Positions 24,276 through 35,922 of a stretch of 64,000 nt of DNA are shown one piece after another (position 1 is the stretch's first letter; each line of letters begins with the position of its first letter). The DNA is taken from contig PYST01000028.1 in assembly GCA_003049485.1 (NCBI GenBank), positions 124,001 to 188,000 on the forward strand, read 5' to 3'. This DNA comes from Ophioceras dolichostomum (lineage: Eukaryota > Ascomycota > Sordariomycetes > Magnaporthales > Ophioceraceae). The position numbers and the translations under genes are program-made. Under the pieces are notes generated by a model, which saw only the letters and a list, made by a program, of their open reading frames with translations, had not been told where the DNA came from and ran no database searches.

Positions 24276-27200
24276 ATTTGACAAGGAGAGAATGCGATCG
24301 CATCAAGTTAGTGGAAGTCGTCGAGGAAGTGCATGCATACATGCTTGAGAGCTCCCAATCACGCACACGCTTCCTTGCACGTACATGTTGTTGTGCGCCG
24401 GGTAGGCCAGTGAGGGGACGACGTACTCGCAGATATTCATTTTTGTTTTCCCCGGTGTTAGTAGGGGTGTGGAAATGATATACAACAGCACAACAGCGGC
24501 AGAGAGTAGAGAAACTTTTGGGCGGAGAGACAACTACACCAATTTTTTTCACTCACAGAAACGGACGAACGGACGGACGGAAGGACGGACTGACGGAAAG
24601 CTCGTTCCATCTCTCAAAGCCTACCTCACTAGCCTGGAGTCTGGGTTGTGTCGTCCTTTTTTTTTACCTGGGGCTTGCTAAGAAAAGGTGTTTCTGGTTG
24701 CTGAAGGTTGGTTGGTGGGTGATCGTCGGGGTCAAGAGGAGAAAGAAGACCGGAAGATGGGGAGGAGGGAGTATCACACAAGAAAATGAAGAAGAAAAGT
24801 TATTTTTTGCGGAACATAGTTGTTTATGGAGGGAAATATGAAAGAAGGAAAGGGACACACAATGCCTTATATGAGGAGAGGGGGATATAGGAGAAAAGGG
24901 AGGAAAGATGAGCAGAGGTTATGATGAGTGGTGGGTGGTGGTGGTGATGTATCCTTTTTTACTCTTTTCTTGTTGCTCTCTCTGTTGTGTTTGTCTGTTG
25001 ATAATCCTTACCGGTCTTCCTTATCATCCCCATCTTATTTATAAGTTCCATCCCGTCCCTCTCTCTCGCTCTCTTTTCCATTGGAAGGCAGCCATAGTCA
25101 TAGTGTTAAGACAAGGACATAGCACCAATCTCTGCCAGTGGTGCCGGTCTCCGGATCCGGATCTTGCGAATGAGGTTCGGTTGTGTGTAGGTGGTCGTTG
25201 AGGATGGAGAAGGGTGGTGACGGCGGGGGTTGGGATGATGTACGAGGATGAGATCAGAGGTGAGTGAGACACTTAGTCCCCTTCGGCCGTTGGATTTGGG
25301 GAGTTAAATGGGCGAGAGAACTCATCTGGCTAGTCGTTCCTGCCTGTGTTTCGAGGTGATCGAGAAGGCCAGATCGGTTGAGAGGTAGGGACATGAATGC
25401 CAAGAAAACGGGAAGATGTCGGGGTCTTTTATACATCACTGGGCATGGGGAATACGCACAATTCGACTCCGATGATGCAGGAAAGACTCTCAGCCGTGTG
25501 GATCGCCTCTCGCCTACAATGGCAGGCATAGATCACGGAGGAAAAAAGAGGTTCCCTTGAGACACCTATGTCTTTCTCAATCTTCCTCGGATTCCGGCAA
25601 AACCGCTCGCCAGCACTAAGAAGTCTTGTTGGTAAGAGACAATTCTTGGTGGAATCCGTATACGATGGGCTACCAAGCCGGATGGCAACCGGCGATGTTA
25701 ATGTTCTTGGAAGGTATGATCTACCGTTGGCAACGAGCTGTGTCCGATGTAGGCGGTTGAAGTGTTGGATCTGCGGCGGGTTACGAATAAAAAGCGGCGA
25801 GGGGAGGAAGGGGGCGTGTGGGAATGGAATGGGAATGGGACCGACTCTCTGGAGCTTGGGTTCTGCTTTTACGTTGACTACGCTGTTCATACCTAGGTTC
25901 CCAATTAATGGTGATGTTATCTGTCGGTACGTACGTAGTAGCTCATTGAAGCCTTTTCTCGTCCTAACTGGTCAGTATCGTCGGCCGTCATTCACGTCTC
26001 GTGGCTGCCCAGCTCAGCATCGGGGAGCATCTCCTTGGATAACGGACGAAAGGATCGAAGGCAACCCAGTCGGCCTTGGGTTAGGCTACTAGTAAGTGCA
26101 AGCTCTGAGGAGTTCGGGTGGCGAGGACGAGAACGAGTAACTCGAGGTACCTAGTTGGGAGTGATGACATTCCGGAATCCGAACACTAGTGCCTGGGTAA
26201 CAGTCCGTCGCACGCAGAGGACTCAATGCCATGCGGGTATTCTGGCTTGCCGGACAGATAATCCTTGGGCACGCTCCGTGGTCTCTGACGGAATATCTAC
26301 CTAACATAGCCTAAAATGCGGGAAGCAAGACCTCAGATCCTGGTCTGGGAGGGCAGACAGGATGGGCATTGTCACAACTCACAAGGAATAGTTTTACGGG
26401 AAGGAGAAACGCAAAACTCTCTTCATAGAGCCGCTTTGTCGACGGACGGGTCCGGGTACTACCCTATTCTACGAAGCAACGGAACGGAACAAAAAGAGGG
26501 AAGCAATGGATCAAACAATCATGCTTCGGTACGACGTGAGGGCGGTGCTGTGCTGTTTCTCGTCGAGGGAGACAAGCAGGCCGACCGCTCAGCAGGCAAG
26601 GGCCAACCATGTTAAGCAAGCAAAGCCGGATGCGGTTCACGAACGGGTGCGTGCTCAGACAGCGTTCAGATTAAGCAGAGGAGAAGCGGAACTCAACAGA
26701 GAGAGACAGAACAGTTAGAGGTTGGGTGAAAATATGGACTCGAAACCAGCAAAGACATGTCTAGACGAGAGAAGGTATAGAAAAGAGTGGAGAGAGGGAC
26801 CGGCGTGAACAAAGTCCTTTCCCGATCCTATGGAGACAGCAGCCAGGTGATGGGAGAGCGGTGTGGGCTGAAGAGAAGAGAACCATGGATGCGCTCGGGC
26901 TTTGAAGAACACTTCCGGAAAGGAGGAACACGGATCTGCGTCGGGAGAGTGTCAAGTTTGATGGGACGAAAAAGCTGTGGCTACTGCTGCTGCTGCTGCT
27001 TTCGCTCCCCCACGACCACGATCCGTGCCTACGCCATTGTACATGTACCTAGCCATGTATGTACAATGACCTCGCAGGCCGAAGACGGGGATAGGAAAGA
27101 TAAACGAGCCTCGCACGGCGAAAGGACAGAAAGGCGCCATCCATCAATGAAAGAACAGAGGTTGTTGTGAAACATGCGGCCGCTTACACCGACTAAGTTA

Positions 27201-27856
27201 GTAAGTTCACCCGTCTCATTCAACTCAGGTCACTATACGAATGGCACTGCTCACCTACCTAAGTTGGTTGGGAACATTCTCGCCGCACCCTCGCGACGTT
27301 TCCGCACCGATGCTTACCAGCAAGTGGGAGGGAGATGTGATGTCGGCACTCGTCCGTCCCTTCAATTTCGTTGCTTGTTTTGCCTAGATCCATCTACATG
27401 TAGGGCCTCTAATAGCTCCTGGGGCCCGACGATCCAGGCCAAGTTTCGAGACCTTTTGGATCCGGGGGGGAGAGAGAACATGGGAGGGCTACATGGGATG
27501 GATATATAGATAGAACATCACATTAACAGGGGATCTCGGATGCGAGATGCGGGATACTGCACACAGAACACATTGTTCTCCTGCTCTGCTGCCTGCTCGC
27601 CCCCTTCATATTACGACTGACCCCCTGGGCTGGGCCTCCTTGACGGTCATGTACCATGGAAATGATGTGCGCGAACCCTTGATGGCCGGTACACCAGCTG
27701 CGTGGGAGAATCGCCGAAGCGAAGGCGACAAGAAGCAGGAGATAAGGCAAGGGGGGAACAAAGTTGAGATGCCAAGTGCATGTCCCTGGATGGATGGAAC
27801 ATGATTAAATGTAACTGGACGGCAAACACGAGGTAACAGTAGTTGGAGGAGAAAAA

Positions 27857-27890
<34 letters not shown>

Positions 27891-30143
27891 NNNNNNNNNN
27901 NNNNNNNNNNNNNNNNNNNNNNNNNNCCCCCCCCCCCCCCCCCCCCTTGAGATCTTCACTTCGGCGAACGCAGTGAAGAGCAACTCTGCAGAAAAATAAC
28001 CCATGCATGATTTGTTTCTTGTTCCAATGGACGCCGCAACAGTGTGCATCTGCGTGTCGTCGTCAAGGTGCTAATAAGGATCCATAAAAAGAGAGCAGAG
28101 CGACAGGTTACAGGGAGAAGAAAAAGAAGCTTAATTTCAGGCTCAGGGTGTGGCCAGGGAGGTCGCAAGCGAAGCGGGCTTCCTCGTGCGTCGCAAAAGA
28201 GAGCAGGGAGGGATGAAAAAGGGCACCAGGGTCGTGTTGATGGCTTATGGAGCCTGTGGGTGGGAGACTGGAGTGGAAGCCAAACAAGCTTACCATACTG
28301 TGTAGCGTGTATGTACGGGTAAATTGTGTGCGAGAAGAAAAAAATTGGCACAGAGAGGCGAAGAGAGGCAAGAAAGAACATCGGCATCATCAAGATGTGT
28401 CGGCACCCTCACGGTCCGCCAGCCGAAACGACCCTGAGACAAGAAGAAGTCGCAGAACCCCAGGCCGCAACCGGGTCATCCCAGCGCTACGGGTCTTGGA
28501 AGGGGGTTCGGAGCTACCTGGGGTTGCTCAGGTTTCGCTGTGGCAGCCTTGGCGGGGCTTTAGGCTTGCAGCTTACCAGTTTTGGGGTGCAGGCCACTGC
28601 AAGAAGGGTGCGCCCCCTTGGAGCGCCTGGGCGCCAAACACGGTTCCTCAACTGCTTCGTGGAGGGTTGTAGGCCAGTGCCACCCCTGCACCTGAAGCTT
28701 TAAGGTTTTGGGACGCCGCCGGGAGTTCTCTGAGCAGGGGTTCTCTCGACAGGCTCCTTCGTGCGGCAGCTGCGTGCTGACTTAGCCAATTTCGTCCCAT
28801 CTTGTTTCGTTTGATGCAGCTCCTGATTGGGTCCGGGAGCCGCAACAACCTCAATTCCCTCTCAACTCTCGACGACACCTTTTTTCCACTCTCCTTTTGC
28901 GTGGGGCTGGGTGAGGGGGCAAAAGTGTGTCGCAATTCTGTGTAGCTTTTTTCTGGTTGCTGCCCGCGAGAAACGAAACGCCTCGCGATCTGCTCCTGAC
29001 TCCGTCCTGTCATCTGCGATTTGGACCGGGACTCCCTGACCATCCAGCCCTGCTTCCAGATGTCTGGTTTCTTCTACTCATTCCACTCATTCGGCCTCTG
29101 GTGGCCCTCTCCCCCTCTTCTGTGCCTCCCTCGATGTCTCCTGGGCACGTACCTGTCTATCCTCTTGTCGCCAAAAAGGGGAACTCGTCTCCTGGTACAT
29201 ACCAAGTGGGTGGGCGAGGTTCGAGAGGTATCGTCCACGACAGAGCAGCAAGCACACGATGGAATATATGCTGGATGAGGTGTCATTCTTTGTAGGACGG
29301 ACGTGACAAGAACTAAACAAGTTGGTGGATGACAAGAACAGCGAACACAACGCGGTTGTTCCTCGTTCCTGCTCGGACTAGGTGAGCACGGAGCAAAAAA
29401 GGCTGATATGGAGGGGGTGGAAAGTGGAGGGGTCCCCTCGCTCATCACAATCCCGCGCATTTACTTGCTGGTACACACGGCGCACGGAAAGAGGAGCAGC
29501 CGCGTGCGTGGTGGGTGTGAGAATTTCCTCCTTCCTCCCCTTCCACTATTCCTCCCACCAGGCCCAGGCACAGGACAAGGTAGGTCCACCAAGCTAACCC
29601 CTCTTGCCTCCGTCCGTTCCTCACCCCTGGTGTTTGCTCCTCTTTTTTCTCACTCACATCCGTCTTCCGTGTTCGAGCGTTCATGGGAAATAAGGACGGA
29701 ACCTAGCGGGAACTGGAACGGGCGTTGGGTTCGCCGCCGCCCTTTTCTCTCTTTATTATCCACCGCCGTTTCCCCCCATCTCCTCCACTTCTTCCCGCCT
29801 TGTTTTAACCTTTCTCTTTCCCTTCATCTACCCTTCTCAACCCCACGCACTCCTTTGGATTTTTTTCCTCTTCACTTTTCTTCTTCACACAATTTTCGAA
29901 ACCAAAGAAGCGCTGGTCTGCTTTACTGGGATCATCGGTTTTTTGTGCTCATCGTCGGTCTCTACTACTATCTTTTCTTTGCTGCTCGTTGTCGCCCCTT
30001 TTGGACTATAATACTTTTTAATACTCTGCCATCATCACCATATTAGAACAGCCAGGCTGGTCTTGCTACCATCGAAACCCGATATCATCCGCTGGACAAC
30101 AACTTTCCGAGAAAGAAAAAGAAAGAAATAAAAGAAAATCAAG
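24276..30143. other. 5.9 kb gene-free region between SSD1 and the RDS1-like gene, with an assembly gap
   Basis: I find no coding region I can support. ORFs such as plus 25568-26092 and minus 25429-25890 overlap each other and resemble nothing. Visible structure: GGAC-type short repeats at 24562-24598, a GCTGCTGCTGCTGCTGCT tract at 26982-27000, and a poly-C tract with a gap at 27859-27946. A long pyrimidine-rich stretch at about 29540-30100 is most likely the promoter and leader of the next gene. Confidence 0.5.
27859..27946. repeat. Poly-C tract around an assembly gap (N 27891-27926)
   Basis: A run of 32 C, 36 N, then 20 C. Both edges are the same base, so this is probably one long homopolymer that could not be sequenced through. 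Confidence 0.9.
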
Positions 30144-31334
30144 ATGCCTTCGATCATGAAGACTGCCGGCGTCATCGTCGCCGGCTTGGCCGCCCTCGCC
30201 TCAGCCCTCCCAGCTGCCCCGAAGCTGACGAGGAGTCAAATGAAGCTTTACGAGCTCGCCAAGCGCCAAAACGCCGCGGCGGCTGCTGCCGGTTTGACGG
30301 ACGTTGATATTCTGCAATTGTAAGGGATCTCCTATCTCACGACAACAGCAACCGTTCTGGATGCACGGAAGAGAAGGATGGGGTCGGGTGGGAACGTGTG
30401 GCCTGCAAGAGGAGGAATTTCGAATGGTATCATGCAAGGGGCCAAGGATATTAGGGGCTCGCCGGCTGGCTGGTCCTCGTTTACACGCGAGGCGCGGACC
30501 ATCAACTGTCTACGAACTGCGTATCACTAACAACTCTCTTTTTGTAGCGCCCTGACTCTCGAGCTCCTCGAGGCGTCGTTCTACCAGCAGGGCTTCCAGA
30601 AGTTCCCACAAACCGACTTCCAGGCCCTCGGCCTGACGCCGCAGCAGATCACGGACTTGCAGGGCATCGGCACCAGCGAGCAGGCTCACGTCACGCTGCT
30701 GCAGGGCGCAATTGCTCAGGCGGGCGTCAAGCCGGTGCAGGCTTGCACGTACAACTTCGGCTTCACTGACGCGCGCGGCATGGTCGGCACGGCCGCCGTG
30801 CTGGAGAACGTCGGCGTGTCCGCTTACCTGGGCGCCGCGCCCCTGGTCTCCAGTGGTGCCATCCTAGGCACCGCCGGCTCGATCCTGACCATCGAGGCCC
30901 GCCACCAGACGCTCATCCGCGTCGCCTCGCAGATCGCTGCCTCTCCCAACGCATTCGACACCGCTCTTTCGCCCAGGCAGGTCTTCTCGCTCGCCGCGCC
31001 CTTCATCCAGTCGTGCCCCGAGGGCTCCAACCTGGCCATCCAGGCTTTCCCGGCCCTGACCATGGCGGCCGGAGCAACCGCCGCCGCCCCCCTGGTCGCC
31101 GGTCAGATCCTCAATCTGCAGTCATCCGCCCAGGGAGCCACGTTCTGCTCCTTCACCAACGGCCAGATCGTCGGCGGCACCGCCTTCTCGCCCTTCACCG
31201 CCGGCACCGGCTGCGCCATCCCCCAGAACCTCGAGGGCATCGTCTACGTCGGCCTGTCTAACCAGGCGCCGCTTGATGGCAAGCTCACCGACGAGATGGT
31301 CGTTGCTGGTCCCATGGTTCTGCAGATCTCTTAA
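30144..31334 (+). CDS. Secreted ferritin-fold protein, RDS1-like
   Basis: Matches the fungal ferritin-like family (Ferritin_2) that includes stress-response protein Rds1 of fission yeast. The molecular role is not established. Exons are 30144-30319 and 30548-31334, intron 30320-30547 (GTAAGG...TTGTAG); 320 residues. A signal peptide (MKTAGVIVAGLAALASALP) and a KR-type propeptide end (LAKRQ) point to secretion. The helical core carries family features: LTLELLEASFYQQGF with the metal-site Glu, ENVGVSAYLGAAP, and ILTIEARHQTLIR with Glu and His of the second site. A C-terminal beta-rich part with cysteines follows. The large upstream pyrimidine-rich leader suggests strong or regulated expression. 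The family is confident, the function is not. Confidence 0.82.
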
Positions 31335-33808
31335 ACAAACAGATGCAGTATCGCCATTGGCTGGTCTCTTTTTTTTCTTTTTTTTTTCCCTCCCTCCCCT
31401 CTCGTGTCGTGGGGGCCAAAGCCGGATGATGGGTGGTAATGGAAGAGCCGGGGTTTGATCAGGGGCGGGGAGGGCGTGGCGTCGCTGGCCTTGACGACAC
31501 AACAGAGGACGCTACGGGGGAAAAAGGGGGGGAGGATTGGGGATCACATCGACACCTTCCCCTCCCCTTTCTCCTCTCGCATCCCACCTCCACGACGCCT
31601 TCTCCCCCACGCGCACACCCCGCCCTTCAATCCCCGCTACGACAACGAGCATTAGAACGGGATGTAGTACAAAAACTCCCGACGAAATCCTCAGCACAAT
31701 TCTTCGATTCTCTGGCTAGGTAGATAGCCTGTATATAACCTTATATATATTTGTCACCCGGGTGTTTTCTCGAAGGAGTTTTCTCTCTCTTTTGTCTCTT
31801 CTCTCTCCTTGTAATGTTTTTGTTATCAGTTCGATGTTGCGTATTTTCTTGGTGTTTTCTTTTCTCTACTGTCTTTTGCCTTTTATTTCTCCAGTCTCGC
31901 AAAAGCCGAGCATGATACCATTTTCACGGGGTTGTGGAGGGATAGCCTTTTTACAAGAGTTGAGAGTCCAGCTGGGAACATCTCCTCGTCACATAGCAGC
32001 AGATATAACTGAAAATCACCCGTTCAAACAAAAAGCTCCTCACTTTTCCAATCGCGATACTTGCTTCTTCCCTTCACCAATTTTTGATGGCACAGAGCCC
32101 AGAGCAACACCTACAAGACATAAATGTCCGCTTCTACATGTACTCTCCCCGAGTCAACACTCCGTATCTGTAACGACATTTCAATCCATCCGTCCCCCTC
32201 CCTCGGCAACACCGCGGTAAGCCAGCAAAAAGGACAGATAGCAAACAAACCGAGATCGGTCGCTCTCAGAATGTGCTAAACGGGATATCCCTGCCTCAAT
32301 CTCTCGACACCCTAGACGCTTCTTTTTGAGAACAAGAACAAAGTTAAAAGAGTCAGTGCTTGTGTGTATCTGTCACTCCACGTGCATCTGTCCAGTCGGT
32401 ACGCACCCACTAGATAAAGTGCCTCGTAGATCATCCCCACCCACCCAGAGCAGGTTTCCCGTCTTCCCTCTCTCTATCCGGTCTCAGGTTGGTACGCAGG
32501 CTCGTGTGTCGTGTCGCAGCATCTGTCTCAATGCCAAGATCGGCCGTTATGCGAGCGAGGATCTCCCACTGACAGCTACTGCTACATGCACATACCCGCT
32601 CGCACTGATTACCAACCTACTACGCTTTCCTTTCTTGTCAGCTTAATCTTCATGCTCGCCTCTCTCTTGCCTTTATTGCCGCCTTGTCCGGCTATCTTTG
32701 GGTCTTCCTCCTTACCCCCTGCCAAGATGGTGGCCAAGACGGAGATCAAAGGCTTGGTAGATCCGATGTCTGGCAGTGCAATACTCTATCTCGATGTCTG
32801 GAAGCCAGCCAAGAAAGGTCGGGACTAGTTGTACTGCGCATGGAGATTCCAGAACACGGAGCCGCGAGTGTTGGCCGCGACAGAGAGAATACCGGGTGCC
32901 AAGAAATCCACGCATTTAACCACCCGATTATCTCAAGGGATCTCTTTCACTTCGACTGATCTCCCGACTGCCGTCCGTCGGTCACACGCGCAATGGAAGA
33001 ACGAGACGAGTAGCCTTGTGAGTAGGGTTGAGTCAGAGACCGAGAACACCAACCCAAAGCCGCCGGCAGATTATTTTGCCCGGCTCTTACCACCATAGGC
33101 GGGCCGGTAGTAGTATCCTTTGGTACTCGTACGAAGGTAGCGGTAGGTGATGTAGTCAGGTACCTACCTAGGTACCTTCGCGCTTCACGCTGCAGACATT
33201 GTTGCCAGCCAGAAAGGGGCAAAAACCATGCGAGATCATGGAAACATGTTCGCACAAGCACGTTACGAGGCTCTTCACACGTCGTACCAGTCCCCCCCCT
33301 CTAAATCCCGAATCCCCTAACCCTGACCACACCTTCCACCACCACGCCTGAGCGCTCCCACACATCGCGTAGTGCATGGGAGCGCCAAACTGTGGCTAGT
33401 TGAACTTCAACACATACTGCATACTGCTGCAGCCACACTTCCACAGGAACCACCATCCCAGCTTCTTCAGAGTAGGGGAACCCTTGTCTTTGAAGCAGAG
33501 CAGCCTCCGTGTTGCGACATGCCTCTGCGTCTGTACCACCGGAGATAAATCAAGCGCGGGCAAAACCCACGACCCGACCGGAAGGCGGCCCGGAGGTTTC
33601 TTCGGGCCGGCAGGTCGTTCCGGCAGCCGGGATGGACAAGAGGACTGGGAAAGATCTCTCGTCCGGATGTGGACCCGCGGCCTTTTCCTCCTGCCGTCTC
33701 TGCTAGGGTGCTAGGTGGGTACTACCTGCCGACCTAGGCACGTCACTCGGCAAATTGGCGGGTAATAGACCTAGCGTCGGATGGTGAAATCCTACTGATA
33801 TCACAACG
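31335..33808. other. 2.5 kb gene-free region, boundary between conserved and accessory blocks
   Basis: No supported gene. The RDS1-like 3' UTR is at the left. A TACCTACCTAGGTACC palindromic cluster is at 33160-33177 and related words at 33715-33740. Short plus-strand ORFs (31433-31723, 31762-32220, 32326-32646) are unlike any protein I know and have no coding bias. Confidence 0.5.
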
Positions 33809-35535
33809 TCAAACTGCAGTCCCTATTCGGCCATCCCCCTCATCCACCAGCCTCCCCCTCCTCCTCCTCCACCAGACTTTCCCCTTTAAACTCGCCATCG
33901 CCGCCGCAGAAGACCACCTCATCGCGACAATGCTACCCGTGTCACTACTGATATACCCCATCTCCACCACGGAGTACACGAGTGTTATGACCCCGACCAG
34001 GGGTATTGAGACAGCGAAGTACACCCAGAACATGTCTGCGCCGGGCAGGTACGCGTCGGCCATGCTGAAGAAGGACGCCGAGAACGACAGCGGGAGGAAC
34101 ACCATGCCCATGATGGTGAGCGCCTTCACGCCCCTGGCCTCCCGCCCGGCCCGCTCCGCCGACCTGGCTGCGGCCCGGTTCCCCGCGAGGCTACCCAGCG
34201 CGGAGATGGAGTCCCCCAGTGCCCGCGTGCGCCGCCCGATCTCGCGGTACCTGCGGAGGAGGTACTGGAAGTCGGCGGCGCTGTCGGTCTGGGTCTTCGC
34301 CCAGACGTTGGCGGCGCTGTGGCTCGTTCCCAAAGATTCATCTAGGGGGTGGATGCCTAACTGCAGCATGGTGCCCTCGAGATCATCCCTGTACTCCGCG
34401 ACCCGCCGCTGCCACGCCTGCACGTCGCTCCAGAGCTCCTCCGCCGCCGAGACGGTGAAGGAGGCCAGGTCGCCGCGGCGGGACAGGCTCCACTGCACGG
34501 TGTCGATGTTTTCCTCCAGGAACTCGGCCAGCTTCAGGGAGTGGCTGGCCACGATCTTCTCGACGAACACACGCAGGGAGCGGGGATCAGCGGCGGGGCC
34601 GCCGCCGGTGTTGCTCAGAGCGTGGTCGGCATGGTTCTGCATGTAGAACAGCAGGTCGTCGAGCAGGGACGTCCTCGGGGGCCCTCCGCACCGTCTTTGG
34701 AGCTGCATAGAGAGGGGAATGAAGTCGAGGTACCCTGAGTTGTACGGAGAGGTGTCGACGTCGATCCACGAGCTCCCCGTATAATCGGTAAGAAGGCGGC
34801 GGATCGGAGGGTCGCATATGATGAGGCCTGCCGCCTTGGTGGTCAGCACAAGAAAGGAACGTGAAGACAGTACTCAAGACTCTGGGCACGCTGGTGACAC
34901 ATACACGTCCAACCACCTGAGTCCGCACGTTTGCTCCAGAACGTGCACTTGCGTCTGCCGATCCCGACCTTGGAGAATTCTCCGTTTAGTCTAGTAACGG
35001 CGATGTGTCGTCCAGAAACATCACAGATATTCCGGAAGCCCGTCGGCCGGACCGAGAGCTCCATTGGTTCGTGGTATTTGAGAGATACGTGGTCCCTGCC
35101 ACAGATTGTAGATGGGAGGAATGGGATCCCGCCGTGCTCTCCGTTCGACTGCCGGCCGGCTTGAGGCACGAGCCTTTCATGATCCACGAACAACGACGGA
35201 TGCAGCTGGAAGTGTTCCCCGAACAGAGTGGCGAACTCCTCGCTGAGCCCCTCGAGGAGGTAAATTGTACACGAAGCAGAACCAGTTTCTACTGCCTGGC
35301 CCTTGGTACCTTCTTTCCCGAGGTCGATTGCGAGTGCCGACGCACTATCGTACTCGCTGGGCGCCTCGAAGCGGCCGCTGGGACCGAGTCGAAGAGCGAC
35401 GGCTCTGGCCTTGGCACGGCGCCATGGAGGCCATGCTCCCGGCGCCGGCGGCTGCGAGAGCAGGATGGATTGTCCCATTCGGGGATCGCGTAAGCAGAGT
35501 GAACTCTTCAACTCGTCGTACCGGACTTTAGCCAT
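33809..35535 (-). CDS. CorA-like membrane protein (fungal Mg2+ transporter-like family)
   Basis: Exons are 35535-34905 and 34827-33809; intron 34828-34904 (GTATGT...GGCAG) keeps frame; 549 residues. The N-terminal soluble domain contains EEFATLFGEHFQLHPSLFVDHERL, common in fungal CorA-like proteins. The long helix region follows (about residues 300-440: FVEKIVASHSLKLAEFLEENI, then YLLRRYREIGRRTRALGDSI). Two membrane helices lie near the C-terminus (LTIMGMVFLPLSFSASFFSM and MFWVYFAVSIPLVGVITLVY). The Gly-Met-Asn signature that ends helix 1 in true CorA channels is absent (SMADAYLPGAD instead). Magnesium transport therefore cannot be assumed. It sits head to head with the deaminase gene, 387 bases apart. 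Confidence 0.8.
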
Positions 35536-35922
35536 GTTTTACTACGCCAAAGCTGAAGTAACTACGACACTTGAATACCTAGGCATGCAAGGTACCAGCC
35601 TATCTAGCCTTGCCTACTTAGGCGCGCCGGGCGCTCCAGCGAGGGACGCAGCCTGACCTTGCTAAGTGCATCATGCAGCTCCGCCACAGCCTCACGAGCG
35701 CAAGCTGTCCGCCGAGATCGGTGACTGCATGCAGCTTGCCCCTCGTTGTGCCACCCAGAGAGCCACTTCTGAACCTCACTCTCCAAAACTTTCCTCATCC
35801 TAATATTTCTACCCTCCCGTTGTCGATCCGGCTCTGTTCTGTAGGGCCAACTGTAGACTCCCTTCTGCTATCCGGTAGTTAGTTGCGCCGGCTATGTGGC
35901 TAGCTAGCGATCTCAATTGGCG
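35536..35922. promoter_or_regulatory. Shared divergent promoter, CorA-like / deaminase pair
   Basis: Only 387 bases separate two outward-facing start codons, so promoter elements are likely shared. It contains CCTAGGCATG and CTACTTAGGCGCGCC words. No ORF of note. Confidence 0.5.

Noticed and set aside
23449..24552. 367-codon minus-strand ORF
   Set aside because: Antisense to the SSD1 C-terminal exon, Leu/Arg/Gly/Val-rich, no motif.
25429..26092. Overlapping plus (25568-26092) and minus ORFs in the long gene-free region
   Set aside because: No recognisable domain, no intron signals extending them, and both strands equally open.
31433..32646. Several short plus-strand ORFs between the RDS1-like and CorA-like genes
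   Set aside because: Low-complexity Ser/Pro/Leu translations of T- and C-rich DNA, with no family resemblance.
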